DNA from: a virus
Virus record (IMG/VR): IMGVR_UViG_3300025098_000044
Span: 1-59,241 of that record
Length of the DNA stretch: 59,241 bases
Reading direction: 5' to 3' (one strand)
Shown: piece by piece, positions 29,614-39,422 of the stretch
How positions within the stretch are numbered: position 1 is the first letter of the stretch
Layout: every line of letters starts with the position of its first letter
Position numbers and translations under genes: made by a program
Notes under the pieces: model-generated
What the model was told of the DNA's origin: nothing
What the model saw: the letters and a program-made list of their open reading frames with translations, nothing else
The model's database searches: none

Positions 29614-31059
29614 ATGGCTAATAAATCATCAGCAGCAGCAGCACAGTCAGCACCCGGAACTTTCGGTAATGTTGACTTAATGAATGTAAATACTAATTAC
29701 TCAGGAGATATCTTCGGAGATTCAAACTTGCGCACCAGACTCTGGTCCGAGCTTGTAACTCGTGACGCTCGTGAGAAAAATGTATTTTCAAAATTTATCG
29801 GATCCGAAGGATCTGGTTCTCCAGTAGTGGAAAAACGCGATCTTAGCGCAGGCGGATCAGACAAGGTAACTTTTACAACAGTTGCTCCAATTCGTGGACA
29901 GGGCGTTCGTGGGGAAGAAATCCTCAAGAACTCAACTGGTAAGCTCAAATTTGGAACATTTAGTGTTGAAGTTGATCTTATCAGACACGCAGTAGCTTGG
30001 ACACAAGTTATCAAACTTATGCGTTTCACAGGTAAAACCATTGACCAGCTTTCAGCTGAAGTCATGTCCGAGTGGGCAGGACGCACTGAGCAGGATCATA
30101 TTCAAATGGTTCTCCGTGATACTTGCTTGAATGTAGCTACTTCTAACCTTATCTCAGGTTATGGTGCAGGGTCTAATCTTCAATACACAGAAGGTCTTAG
30201 TACTGACATCATTCAGGAAGCTAAACAAGCATTGATCGCCCAAGGTGGTGAGCCAATGAATGTTGGCGGTGATGACAAGACTGAAATCCCCGGTTACTTG
30301 TTCTTCGCACCAGACGCAGTTCTTCGCCCACTTCGTTCAGACCCTGACTACCTCGAAGCTATTTTACAAGCTGACGAGCGTAGCGGTTCTAACAAGTTGT
30401 ACAGCGGTAACTACGCAATGTGGGACGGTAATGTAATTGCTAACCATAATGTGTTGATTGACACAGCCGACGGACGCCAAGGTTCTCCTTTGCTTCCAAC
30501 AGCTTTGACAACCGCGTCTTTTTCTCCAGCTAACGGTGGGAATTTAGATCTTGGTAATGATACATTTGCTAATTTCCTAGGTTTTGACGCTAGAATCCCT
30601 GGCGCAGGCGGAGCAGTCTACAATGTATCCTCAGCTGGGCACTTCCTTATCGTAGCGCCTAACGGATCGTACTCATGCTTCGGTTATGGAAGTAACGACG
30701 GAGCTGCTCTTAAAACTCTCGCTTATAATGACATAAGCGGTGGTCAAGGCTCGAATCAGGAAGCTGATGGGACAGCGTTCCCAGCCGGTTCGATGATCTA
30801 TCAGTGTAACGCTGACGGAACCCCAATCGGATATGCATTGGCAATGGGTAAGAGTGCTTTGTACTACGCTAAAGGTGCAGTATCGAACGAGCAGATCTTC
30901 CATTATGACGATTTCGCAAATAGCGGAAACGAAGCTCACTTGTCAGCCGTAGGTATCCAGTCCGTTTACGGAATGGCTGCTTATCAAGACACCAACGGAA
31001 GAATTCCAGGTGTTCAGCTTGTCGAAGCAGTTCGTCAAATCCCCGGATTTAGCTATTAA
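29614..31059 (+). CDS. Major capsid protein, N4-gp56 type
   Basis: A 481-residue protein. The N-terminal half has a HK97-like layout of the N4-gp56 family: LRTRLWSELVTRDAREKNVF at the start, then GSDKVTFTTVAPIRGQGVRG, a central helix around TIDQLSAEVMSEWAG, and a long loop-rich C-terminal half. It sits behind the scaffold gene and is followed within 40 bp by a strong terminator, as expected for the most abundant virion protein. The start (AATATTAATTATC before ATG) lacks a Shine-Dalgarno motif. Confidence 0.85.
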   Translation: MANKSSAAAAQSAPGTFGNVDLMNVNTNYSGDIFGDSNLRTRLWSELVTRDAREKNVFSKFIGSEGSGSPVVEKRDLSAGGSDKVTFTTVAPIRGQGVRGEEILKNSTGKLKFGTFSVEVDLIRHAVAWTQVIKLMRFTGKTIDQLSAEVMSEWAGRTEQDHIQMVLRDTCLNVATSNLISGYGAGSNLQYTEGLSTDIIQEAKQALIAQGGEPMNVGGDDKTEIPGYLFFAPDAVLRPLRSDPDYLEAILQADERSGSNKLYSGNYAMWDGNVIANHNVLIDTADGRQGSPLLPTALTTASFSPANGGNLDLGNDTFANFLGFDARIPGAGGAVYNVSSAGHFLIVAPNGSYSCFGYGSNDGAALKTLAYNDISGGQGSNQEADGTAFPAGSMIYQCNADGTPIGYALAMGKSALYYAKGAVSNEQIFHYDDFANSGNEAHLSAVGIQSVYGMAAYQDTNGRIPGVQLVEAVRQIPGFSY

Positions 31060-31097
31060 GCTTTTGAGAATATCCACCATATTCCAATCCTAAACAC

Positions 31098-31132
31098 AAC
31101 CTCTCCTCTGCGTAGCGGGGGAGAGGTTTTTT
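31098..31132 (+). terminator. Rho-independent terminator after capsid gene
   Basis: A perfect 9-bp stem (AACCTCTCC with GGAGAGGTT) and an 11-13 nt loop, followed by a run of six T. It lies about 40 bp after the capsid stop and 10 bp before the next gene, so it should limit or attenuate readthrough into the tail genes. Confidence 0.9.
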
Positions 31133-31142
31133 ATATAAAACT

Positions 31143-31481
31143 ATGAAAATTATAATCATCGGAAAAAGAGACCAAATGGGAACTACTCCCGTAATAAGAG
31201 TTAAAGGAATGAGCCGTCTTCAGTATGTTTTTAACTGGGATAAGGAAAGTAGGCATTATGCTTATGAGCCAAAAGACCAGCGAGAAGCCGACGACATATT
31301 CCGCACTCAAGGTAGGCTTTATAAAAGAATGTTCTTTTCAGTTCTTATGGACGAGAAAAAAGAGCCAGAAGCCGACCATCACTTTGTAAAAGAAAAACCT
31401 GCTCCTAAAAAGAAGCAAAAAGCTAAGGTTGAAAAAATGGATCGTGCTCCCGAATTACAAGCGGTGGTTGAAAAAGATTAA
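31143..31481 (+). CDS. Hypothetical protein downstream of capsid
   Basis: A 112-residue protein. The N-terminal ~80 residues form a plausible mixed alpha/beta domain (KIIIIGKRDQMGTTPVIRVK); the C-terminal 30 are Lys/Glu-rich and probably disordered. No family is recognised. Position between capsid and adaptor suggests a head-completion or decoration role. Confidence 0.5.
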   Translation: MKIIIIGKRDQMGTTPVIRVKGMSRLQYVFNWDKESRHYAYEPKDQREADDIFRTQGRLYKRMFFSVLMDEKKEPEADHHFVKEKPAPKKKQKAKVEKMDRAPELQAVVEKD

Positions 31482-31499
31482 CTTATGTAAGTTAATGGA

Positions 31500-32465
31500 A
31501 TGTCAACCGTTCCACCAAATGCAAACCAAGCTCCTACGGGTTTAAACAGAACGGGGTCGCCGCAAAACCCTTGTGGATCTATAAGGTTTACGGCGTCTCC
31601 TCAAGAGCAAGTTGCACTATCAAATGTAATTGTTTCTCCTAACCAAAGTCCAACGGGTTTATCAGTTTCCGCCGTGTCACCTACTCAAGCCGAAGCTCCT
31701 TCTGGGATCGTAAGTGAGAGTCTTATAATGTTCACAGACATACTTGATCAAATCGCGAGTATGTTAGGTGCAGACCAGTGGGAAGATCTACCAAAAATAG
31801 ATCGGGAAAGAGTTAAAATAGTTGCTAATCAAGCGTACAGAGAATGTTATGCGCCGATCGACGGTCACAGGCCAAGGTGGGCTTCTCGAAAAATGTCCGT
31901 GTCTTTCTTAGAAGACCAACAGTCAGTACGGCTGCCTAAAGATGTAATCGATATTGAAAAAGTACCCGTATTAGCGGGGCATGGGCCATTATCGCCTATG
32001 AATGCGAGGACTGACGAGATCACCGCAAGAAGTCATTATGCTGGAGATTTTAGACCCGTGGGTGGATATCAGGGAAGTTTCCCATCAATCGATATGGATG
32101 ACCCCGAAAAAGAAAGACCTATATGGTATTACATAGATCAAACGGATGAAGGGTCTGATAATTTTATAGTAGTGCCGAGATTAGTTTTATACCCAATACC
32201 CGACAGAACATACACCGTAGATCTAGTGGCTAATATCATGCCCACTTTATTGAATGAAGGAGACAGTCCAAGGTTACCCGGTGACGCAATTTGGGATATA
32301 ATGCTTCCGATAGCTCAATATAAGCTGTTAACCGACCCTCGGTATAACGGGGATAACCGAGAAGTCATTGTACAATCGGCAAGAGAGGCCAGAAGAAAAT
32401 TAAAACATTTCTCTTCACCGCAGAAACAAAGAACTATTAGAATAGTCAGAAGAAGGGGTTGGTAG
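31500..32465 (+). CDS. Putative head-tail adaptor / tail tubular A-like protein
   Basis: A 321-residue protein. The first ~75 residues are Pro/Ser-rich with QAPTGL, QSPTGL and EAPSGI repeats similar to those of the protein at 42977. From about residue 80 it has the helical start and beta core typical of podovirus adaptor or gatekeeper proteins (MFTDILDQIASMLGADQWED), with PRLPGDAIWDIMLPIAQYKL near the end and a basic C-terminus. Its place after capsid and before the large tail genes supports an adaptor role. The repeat-bearing N-terminal extension is unusual for such proteins. Confidence 0.5.
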   Translation: MSTVPPNANQAPTGLNRTGSPQNPCGSIRFTASPQEQVALSNVIVSPNQSPTGLSVSAVSPTQAEAPSGIVSESLIMFTDILDQIASMLGADQWEDLPKIDRERVKIVANQAYRECYAPIDGHRPRWASRKMSVSFLEDQQSVRLPKDVIDIEKVPVLAGHGPLSPMNARTDEITARSHYAGDFRPVGGYQGSFPSIDMDDPEKERPIWYYIDQTDEGSDNFIVVPRLVLYPIPDRTYTVDLVANIMPTLLNEGDSPRLPGDAIWDIMLPIAQYKLLTDPRYNGDNREVIVQSAREARRKLKHFSSPQKQRTIRIVRRRGW

Positions 32466-32466
32466 A

Positions 32467-34284
32467 ATGCCGAACGATTTACGAATTAGGCAAATCGGTA
32501 GGGCTAAGATTGAAAAAGACTCAGCCGCCGGTTTTCAAAAGCTGACCCGTAAATATGCGGTCGAAGGTCCGAAAGCTAGTAAGATTGGTTTAGACGGCTC
32601 TTTAGATGGTGTGGCTTTGTTCAGAGAATACGGCGAACCTGATGAAGAATTCACAGATCACTATTTAATAAATCAAGCAATAGCCCCAGGCACTACTGTA
32701 GATAAAGCCACATTAACCCGTCAGTATGCACAACTAAGAGATACTTGGTACGGGTTGCAAACAAGCGAAAGCGGTCAGCTTAAAAAAATGACCCGTAAAT
32801 TTGTGGTTATTAAAAACAGTAACCATATACTTTCACAGTTGGGCGCTCCTAATTTAGGATACGATACCGAAGCCTGGAGCTTACACCCAAAGACCGGCCA
32901 AAATTCACCCGATGAAGCGGATAACTGGGACATGCTTCCAACTATAGTTAAACAAACCGAACCGGTTAATGTGTCCTATGCCGATGGTGATGCATCTGGA
33001 ACCATACCCCCAATAAAGCAACTATCATCGGAAAATGAGAACACAAGAGTTCTATTCCCCCGAGTTGTAAAAGTTCTCAGTAACACAAATGGGGATGTTG
33101 AACTAGAAGTTGTAGGCTCATCTCCGTGGAAATTGGGAGAACAAGCGTTTGAAAGTACTGAAGGTAAGGCTGAACTAGACACCAAACAAACATTTAATGT
33201 TGATGAAGAGTTTGTAGTTTTAGCGGATCCAAGATCGACTCCTTTTGCAATAGACGACCCGTCGACCTACGATCCATCGGATCTATATACATCTAGCATT
33301 GGTACGCTGGACATCGGCTCGACGCTTACACTTTCGGATTCAAATATAAAACCGGTCAAAGCAAATGTCCCATCCGTTTACTCTCAAACCGATGATGCTG
33401 ATGTTTTATACTCGTTACAAAATGCTACAAGAACTACTAATTTTGTTGAAGATTTAGCGGTACTCGAGAATAGAATTCCCACCCAGGAGGAAGCCACAAA
33501 CACGACGGTTGGAAACTTAATATGGGTAAGAGGAGCGTGTTCAGTAGACACAAGTAACCCAGGTATAGATCTGTGGACTGTCTCTTATGTGGCCCCGATT
33601 GCGTCTTATTGGACAGTTGGTTCTACGAGAGAAAAAGATATAAACCAACCCGTTATTGTGGCTTTTGACCATTTAGGTCTGAAAACATTTAAAACAACTT
33701 CCAAAAGGGTAGGTGGTTCTGCGGTATTTACTTATTTTACAGTTCAGGAACAGGTACCAATTCAGAGCTCTTCTTACACAAAGAACTCCGGATCAGTGTC
33801 TATGGATGTAAAAATCATCGGTATTAATGGAAGTAATGCTACGGCTACATTTAGACAGTCATTTAAAAATGCCGCTATGTATAAAACCGTAAGCGGTGGC
33901 GGAGGTAAGGGCGGTTCCACTGGGGTTCGTATGATGTGGCCTACAAAATACAAAATAATAGGTCTTCAATTTGGTAATTCCGTAGATTACCAACAAGTCG
34001 CCTGTTACGGAAGTGCTTGTTCTGATCAAGATTGGTTAACCGAGCCTCATTCCGACATGACCGATCGATCTTGGAAGTTTCATTGGCAAGCTGATGATAC
34101 TTTAGATACAATGAATCATCCGTGTTTTCAAGGTGAGCCTATTCAGTTAGCCGCGGGTCATATTACTTGGGATTCTACAATTTGGAACACTAGGGTTACA
34201 GCAACACCTTCGAATTTTAAAGTTACACCTATATTTTTCCATAATAAATTAAAAATCTGGAAAGTCGAAGTAACCTATTTTTAA
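32467..34284 (+). CDS. Putative tail structural protein
   Basis: A 605-residue, mostly beta protein starting one base after the adaptor gene. The N-terminus contains AAGFQKLTRKYAVEGPKASK, and TRKYAVEG/TRKFVVIK phrases recur about 90 residues apart. The C-terminal portion is Gly- and Trp-rich (SGGGGKGGSTGVRMMWPTKY). No catalytic motif is seen. By order it may be part of the tail tube or nozzle, but it is not confidently assigned to a family. Confidence 0.5.
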   Translation: MPNDLRIRQIGRAKIEKDSAAGFQKLTRKYAVEGPKASKIGLDGSLDGVALFREYGEPDEEFTDHYLINQAIAPGTTVDKATLTRQYAQLRDTWYGLQTSESGQLKKMTRKFVVIKNSNHILSQLGAPNLGYDTEAWSLHPKTGQNSPDEADNWDMLPTIVKQTEPVNVSYADGDASGTIPPIKQLSSENENTRVLFPRVVKVLSNTNGDVELEVVGSSPWKLGEQAFESTEGKAELDTKQTFNVDEEFVVLADPRSTPFAIDDPSTYDPSDLYTSSIGTLDIGSTLTLSDSNIKPVKANVPSVYSQTDDADVLYSLQNATRTTNFVEDLAVLENRIPTQEEATNTTVGNLIWVRGACSVDTSNPGIDLWTVSYVAPIASYWTVGSTREKDINQPVIVAFDHLGLKTFKTTSKRVGGSAVFTYFTVQEQVPIQSSSYTKNSGSVSMDVKIIGINGSNATATFRQSFKNAAMYKTVSGGGGKGGSTGVRMMWPTKYKIIGLQFGNSVDYQQVACYGSACSDQDWLTEPHSDMTDRSWKFHWQADDTLDTMNHPCFQGEPIQLAAGHITWDSTIWNTRVTATPSNFKVTPIFFHNKLKIWKVEVTYF

Positions 34285-37200
34285 TGACAAACGAAGATTT
34301 ACAACAGGCTCTCAGAGAACTTGAAGAGCGTATTGACGGTATGGAGATCGATCTGACTCCACCCGAAGACGCTATGAGTAATTTTACCGTCTTTGAAAAT
34401 GAAGCTGGTGATCGTCAGATGATTGTCCACTTTATTGATGTAGCAGATTATGAAGTTGATCTGCCTAAGAGCAGAGAGGAAGCTAGAGCTGTTTTTCTTA
34501 AGGTTATAAAAGAGCATCAGAATCACCAAAATAGAGCGATCACGCATGGCGATTTAATGGTTCTTAATTGCCAGCCTTGTAATTACTATTGCTATGTTGC
34601 TAAGGTCGATAAAACTGGAGGAACCGGGTTTCAGGCTGAAGATAAGCTAGACCCGCCAGCAGCTATTACCGATCAACGCGGAGAGAGAATTTTGCACGAG
34701 CTTGTGATATGGACTGAGACTTACCCAAATGATGGGGGTTCTTCTCCAATATCAAGCTCTCTAATTAATATAACTGACGGAGATACTAATACTTTTAAAG
34801 TAACCGAGCTTTATTTAGAAGAACCAGAACCCTGCCCAGAAGTTACCGTAATCCCCGATATGTGGGATGTATTAGTCGAGTATAATATTGGCGATGAAGT
34901 TGAATACAACGGTAAGTATTATAAATCGAGATCTGTAAATGACGCCAGCCCGCCGGGCGAAGGTCTTGGGGGTGAGTTTCCCGATTGGATAGAAATAGAT
35001 GAGGAAGATTTAACTAAAAAAGAAGATTGCCCAAATCAAGTAGAACTCACAATACCAAAAGTAAAAATAGTTGATTCGGATGACTCCGAAACTAATGCTA
35101 ATTTTAAAGCTCGGTCTTTGGATATAGTTGTAACCCCTGGTACGGCTAAAACAATTGAGCATTATACACCAAATACAACTATCGTTGATTTAGACTGTGA
35201 TAAGGTTTTAACACCTATAATACCAGCTCTTTATACGGGATCAATCAGGTATGAGGCAGGTGATTATGTAAGCTATGCGGGGAAGTATTATAGAGCAAAA
35301 GAAGTCACAATAGACGACCCTCCCGACGATCCTATTGGTGAGGAATACTGGGAAGAAGTAGATGAAGCTGATTTACCTCAGGACACTCAAGATCCGTGTG
35401 TATTTGGTACTGCAAAAATTGATATTGAGCAACAAGCTGATATTAACGGGCCTCAGGAATTTAAGTCTTACAATATAGACACCACACCGGGTAATTTTGT
35501 AAAAGACGGAGCTCCTTTTAATATGCCTACGGTAACAGTTTCCATCGGTAATACGGGTACTCCTCAACCTTTTGACATGTACGCGATTACGCTGGCCCCT
35601 TGCGACCCCGTACCACCACCCGATTGGGATTCTAACACACTATACAACGGGGGTGAGATTGTTGGTTATAATGGTAAATTTTACCAAGCTTCAGACATCA
35701 GTCAGGGTAACTTTCCGGATGATGCAAATAATGCAGATCTTTGGACCGAAATACCTGAAGAGGATGCACAACAACCAGATCCCGAATGTGAATTTGACGA
35801 GACTTTTAATTTTGCAGCTCCTCAACTAAAAGACACAGATACCAAATCTCCAATTAATGTAGTAACTGGACTTCAGTTAGAAGCTAAGTGTAAATATGTA
35901 GACGATGGCTATGTAGAACTTTTATCAAAGTCCGATTTAGCAGAAACTGCCGAGGAATTCGCGGGCGGTACTGTCGATAGCAGTACTCTTAGATTTTTAA
36001 CAAGCCTTACTAAAAAAGATCAAAAGGACGGTGATCAGGAAAATGACGGAAGTCCTCAAAATATAATTACGGGTATAAATAGTTTAGCATTTTCAAATGG
36101 TGATTTCACATCCTCTGGATCACCAAAAAATGTGGTTTCTGAAATATCCAATATAGAAATAGATTCAGGAACACCTACTCCCGATGGTGAGTTTGAGGTA
36201 GTAATATCCGAATCTCAAGGAAGTCCCGATATTACAAACACACCCGTTTTCGAAACTTCGACGGGTTCTGACTGCGGAGGTTGTTTCGTAGTTAAACAAA
36301 CGGGTCAGCTTAAAATTACTAAAGAAACTTTTAAAGAAACTAAAAAAGTTTACGAAGTTGTAGAAACCCCATCTACTTTAAAAATAAATGGTAAAACTAT
36401 ACCTTTAGAACCGGGATACATACCTACCACCGTTTCAGCGGCCTATGCAACAGTGGATGCTCAAGGTAAGAAAAAACCATCTCAACTAACACTGGAAGCG
36501 GGTACTGCTTATTACTCCCCTATAACGGGTACTAAAGAGTTAGTTTTATCTGGTGAGAAAGAAAGAGTCACGGTTACGAACAGTACAAACCAGTTTAAGG
36601 TTAAAGGTACAACAAAAGACATTGTTCAGGTTGATAAGGTTTATGAATACAAAGGTAAACAGCTTTATATAAAAGGAAGTAAGCAGTTTTTAAACGCTAC
36701 AAAATCTACCGTAACATTTACATCCCTAGACTACAATATCGTAGTTTCTGATAACAAAAAACAACTGTATAAGAGAACGGATACCATCTACTTCAATAAT
36801 GGTAACAAACTTACTTTAACGCCTTATTTAACTAAAATAGTCCTCGATTATCAAAGAATGTATAAGCTAGATCGATCTAGCGTTTACATTGGTTGGACTG
36901 GTCATAAAAAGAAACTTACTCCCGAAGAAGCTAACATAACTTTAAGCGAAGAGTATGATGTAACTATTAAAAATGAAGATATTAAAGAAATTCATTTTGA
37001 AGAACTTAAAAAGTTAAAATTAATTCCTAAAACCTATACTTTAAAAAAATATTTACATGACTTAGAATTCACCGCTAAAAACCTTTCAGTAAGTACAACT
37101 AGCGCAAGTTTAGAATCAACAGAGTGTCAGACAGTTAAAGTAGAAACGGGGCCTACATCTAATAACGATTTTCAACTTCAATCGGGAACTGTTAATCTTA

Positions 37201-38432
37201 GTGAAACACCGGTAGAAGATGATTTAAACACTTTAGAAATAGAAGATGAAGGAACCGAACCAGGTGTTATATTTAAATCGTCAAAACTAGAGGCAACTTC
37301 CGAATACACTAAGCCCGCAGATACTAAAAAGATAAACGGTACTAAAGTAGAGGATGACACTCCACCTACACCACCAACTCCTCTAAACCGTAATGTTGCA
37401 GATGTAATAAATACGGAAACAAAGCCTAAAGATGAATACGAGATAAACCATGTAGATGTAGAGCTTGAGCCTTTAGATGACGATTACATAACTATTGAAA
37501 GTTTTAAGCTCGAAGATGAAACGGGTGGCGGTAGTACTCCATACCCAATTCAAAGCAGTTCGGTAAATGTAGGTAGCCCAGTCCCGCAAGCTGCTCAAAG
37601 AATGGATCTATTGGAAGTCGAATATGATGATGATCCAAACGGTGATTTAGGAGATGTTACAAGTACTCAATTAACAACTAATGATGGCACATCTATAGAC
37701 ACTGGCTATATAGATGGTTGTACAAGTTCTAAAGTAGCAATCGAAGATGGCACTGATCCAGAAGATGCAACAGTAACTATTGTAGACAGACATGCGGCTG
37801 TAGGTTTAGATGAGGAAAAAAAAGAGATAACCGTAGATATAGATATCCAATCTTTATCTTTTGAAAACCCAGGCACGACTACTGATTCAGATATAACCGG
37901 ACCAAATATAACCGGCATAACTATTGGAGCTGAATCCGCAACCAAAGAACTAGCCAACACCAGCGGGCCGACTTTTAAGACCATACAATTAAAAAATGCA
38001 GGTGCCGAAAAAACTATAACAAAAGCGACAACTGAGTTTGTAGAATCAGACCCTTCAAGCGTTGACTTGTTTATACCCCAACTGTCTAAATGCCCAGTTA
38101 ATAATGACACAATACATGTCCTGGACGATGACGCAACCGGTTCATCAACTGTAAGTATAAACTCTACCGCAAACATACTGTGCTTAAAAACGCAGATACC
38201 TTTCAAGAATTATACTATTGACTGCGGAGTTCTTTCTGGCGCGGGGGACACCGCAAATTATTCTTTTAACCATTGTTTTAATCTCCAACCATACTGGATG
38301 CATACTCTACAGGTATGTAATGCGAGCGGTCAGCCTGATAATATTACGGTGATGACAACTACGGATCCGTCTGTAGACGGTAATAAGGTTACGCCAGCTG
38401 GCTACACGATTCTTTCAGGAAGCTCGACTTAG
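34284..38432 (+). CDS. 1382-aa tail protein with three chitin-binding-like modules
   Basis: Starts in a TAATG overlap. The N-terminal ~180 residues are a mixed domain. Three modules of CBM5/12 type follow at roughly residues 195-235, 315-360 and 445-490, each with the pattern Y-x-x-G-(D/E)-x-V-x-Y-x-G-K-(Y/F)-Y and a terminal W-x-E-(I/V/L). A lysine-rich beta domain occupies ~675-930, and long acidic Ser/Thr/Asp-rich stretches make up the rest. CBM5/12 modules usually bind chitin or related glycans, so attachment to a polysaccharide surface is the likely role. Confidence 0.6.
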   Translation: MTNEDLQQALRELEERIDGMEIDLTPPEDAMSNFTVFENEAGDRQMIVHFIDVADYEVDLPKSREEARAVFLKVIKEHQNHQNRAITHGDLMVLNCQPCNYYCYVAKVDKTGGTGFQAEDKLDPPAAITDQRGERILHELVIWTETYPNDGGSSPISSSLINITDGDTNTFKVTELYLEEPEPCPEVTVIPDMWDVLVEYNIGDEVEYNGKYYKSRSVNDASPPGEGLGGEFPDWIEIDEEDLTKKEDCPNQVELTIPKVKIVDSDDSETNANFKARSLDIVVTPGTAKTIEHYTPNTTIVDLDCDKVLTPIIPALYTGSIRYEAGDYVSYAGKYYRAKEVTIDDPPDDPIGEEYWEEVDEADLPQDTQDPCVFGTAKIDIEQQADINGPQEFKSYNIDTTPGNFVKDGAPFNMPTVTVSIGNTGTPQPFDMYAITLAPCDPVPPPDWDSNTLYNGGEIVGYNGKFYQASDISQGNFPDDANNADLWTEIPEEDAQQPDPECEFDETFNFAAPQLKDTDTKSPINVVTGLQLEAKCKYVDDGYVELLSKSDLAETAEEFAGGTVDSSTLRFLTSLTKKDQKDGDQENDGSPQNIITGINSLAFSNGDFTSSGSPKNVVSEISNIEIDSGTPTPDGEFEVVISESQGSPDITNTPVFETSTGSDCGGCFVVKQTGQLKITKETFKETKKVYEVVETPSTLKINGKTIPLEPGYIPTTVSAAYATVDAQGKKKPSQLTLEAGTAYYSPITGTKELVLSGEKERVTVTNSTNQFKVKGTTKDIVQVDKVYEYKGKQLYIKGSKQFLNATKSTVTFTSLDYNIVVSDNKKQLYKRTDTIYFNNGNKLTLTPYLTKIVLDYQRMYKLDRSSVYIGWTGHKKKLTPEEANITLSEEYDVTIKNEDIKEIHFEELKKLKLIPKTYTLKKYLHDLEFTAKNLSVSTTSASLESTECQTVKVETGPTSNNDFQLQSGTVNLSETPVEDDLNTLEIEDEGTEPGVIFKSSKLEATSEYTKPADTKKINGTKVEDDTPPTPPTPLNRNVADVINTETKPKDEYEINHVDVELEPLDDDYITIESFKLEDETGGGSTPYPIQSSSVNVGSPVPQAAQRMDLLEVEYDDDPNGDLGDVTSTQLTTNDGTSIDTGYIDGCTSSKVAIEDGTDPEDATVTIVDRHAAVGLDEEKKEITVDIDIQSLSFENPGTTTDSDITGPNITGITIGAESATKELANTSGPTFKTIQLKNAGAEKTITKATTEFVESDPSSVDLFIPQLSKCPVNNDTIHVLDDDATGSSTVSINSTANILCLKTQIPFKNYTIDCGVLSGAGDTANYSFNHCFNLQPYWMHTLQVCNASGQPDNITVMTTTDPSVDGNKVTPAGYTILSGSST

Positions 38433-39119
38433 ATGGCTACATATAGTTTACCCAATTCAGCTGACTGCTGTGAAAGCGATGGTACTTTAAAGTGCCCCGA
38501 TACCCCGTGCGGGAAATGTACTAATTGTACACCTCTTTATTGCGTAACAATACCCCCATATCCTACTCTCTACAACACCGTCTTAGCTACTGACATAAAT
38601 GGAAACCCAGCTATGGGTGGGCCTCCAGATTCGCAGGAATGTTTGCATATCCCATATCAAATGGGAACACCCCCGCCTACTGATAGATGGGTAGACTCGC
38701 CTAATGTTTCAGCTTCTTTGGAAAGTATATTTACGCCAGGCTCTTCTTTTGATTGCGACCCTAACTATTGCGAAAATAACCCATACGATCCCGATTGTAG
38801 CTGCCACCCAGAAGAAGATTTTAAATGGAACGGGCAGGAAAGTGTAGTAATAAGTCGTTACGGGTGGGACTACATGGTTACTGGTGATCATTACCTGGAT
38901 TACACCTTCACTCTGCCCTGGGATAAAGAGCTCTGTGGTTATATCTCGGATACCGACGAATGGCCCAGCGTGAATTACTTTTTATATTACACAGAACTTA
39001 CCGGTTGGGTTCTTGAAAGTGGGATAACATGGCAGCTTCCGTATCAAAATCCTAATAATAATATTTTCACATATGTGGGCAGAGACCCCAGCATTAGCGA
39101 CTACTATGAAATATCTTAA
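38433..39119 (+). CDS. Cysteine-rich virion-region protein
   Basis: A 228-residue protein starting right after the previous stop. The first ~40 residues contain ten cysteines (including DCCESDGTLKCPDTPCGKC), and a second cluster near residues 105-130 (CDPNYCENNPYDPDCSCHPE) adds five more. The C-terminal ~90 residues are Trp/Tyr-rich beta. The Cys clusters could bind metal or form disulfides in an extracellular virion part. No family is recognised. Confidence 0.55.
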   Translation: MATYSLPNSADCCESDGTLKCPDTPCGKCTNCTPLYCVTIPPYPTLYNTVLATDINGNPAMGGPPDSQECLHIPYQMGTPPPTDRWVDSPNVSASLESIFTPGSSFDCDPNYCENNPYDPDCSCHPEEDFKWNGQESVVISRYGWDYMVTGDHYLDYTFTLPWDKELCGYISDTDEWPSVNYFLYYTELTGWVLESGITWQLPYQNPNNNIFTYVGRDPSISDYYEIS

Positions 39120-39125
39120 ATTATT

Positions 39126-39422
39126 ATGAAAACTAAAGAAGAATTAGCTAAAGAAATTATGAATATTAAGCGTTCTATGGTCTCTAATAGAAAATCTAAG
39201 GACTTTTGTACGCATAAAGAGAAAGCATTGCAGCGAGAATTAGTGACTAAAGGTTTAGAATTACAGAAAATTCAACCTGATAACAAAAGCAAAGGCTTAG
39301 GTGATACCGTTAAAAAAGTAACGGAAAAGCTAGGAATAAAACAGTGTGGAGGTTGTAAAAGGCGCCAAGAAAAACTCAACCGGTTGTTTCCTTACGGTAA
39401 AGACGGTAAAAAAGAAGGGTGA
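39126..39422 (+). CDS. Small protein with GLGDTVKKVTEKLGI / CGGC motif
   Basis: A 98-residue basic protein. The N-terminal half is helical with a Cys and a His. The C-terminal half has LGDTVKKVTEKLGIKQCGGC followed by KRRQEKLNRLFPY, a phrase recurring in many phage and prophage proteins, often as the tail of larger virion polypeptides. The CGGCxxR segment may coordinate metal. Coupled to the next gene through a GTGA overlap. Confidence 0.6.
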   Translation: MKTKEELAKEIMNIKRSMVSNRKSKDFCTHKEKALQRELVTKGLELQKIQPDNKSKGLGDTVKKVTEKLGIKQCGGCKRRQEKLNRLFPYGKDGKKEG

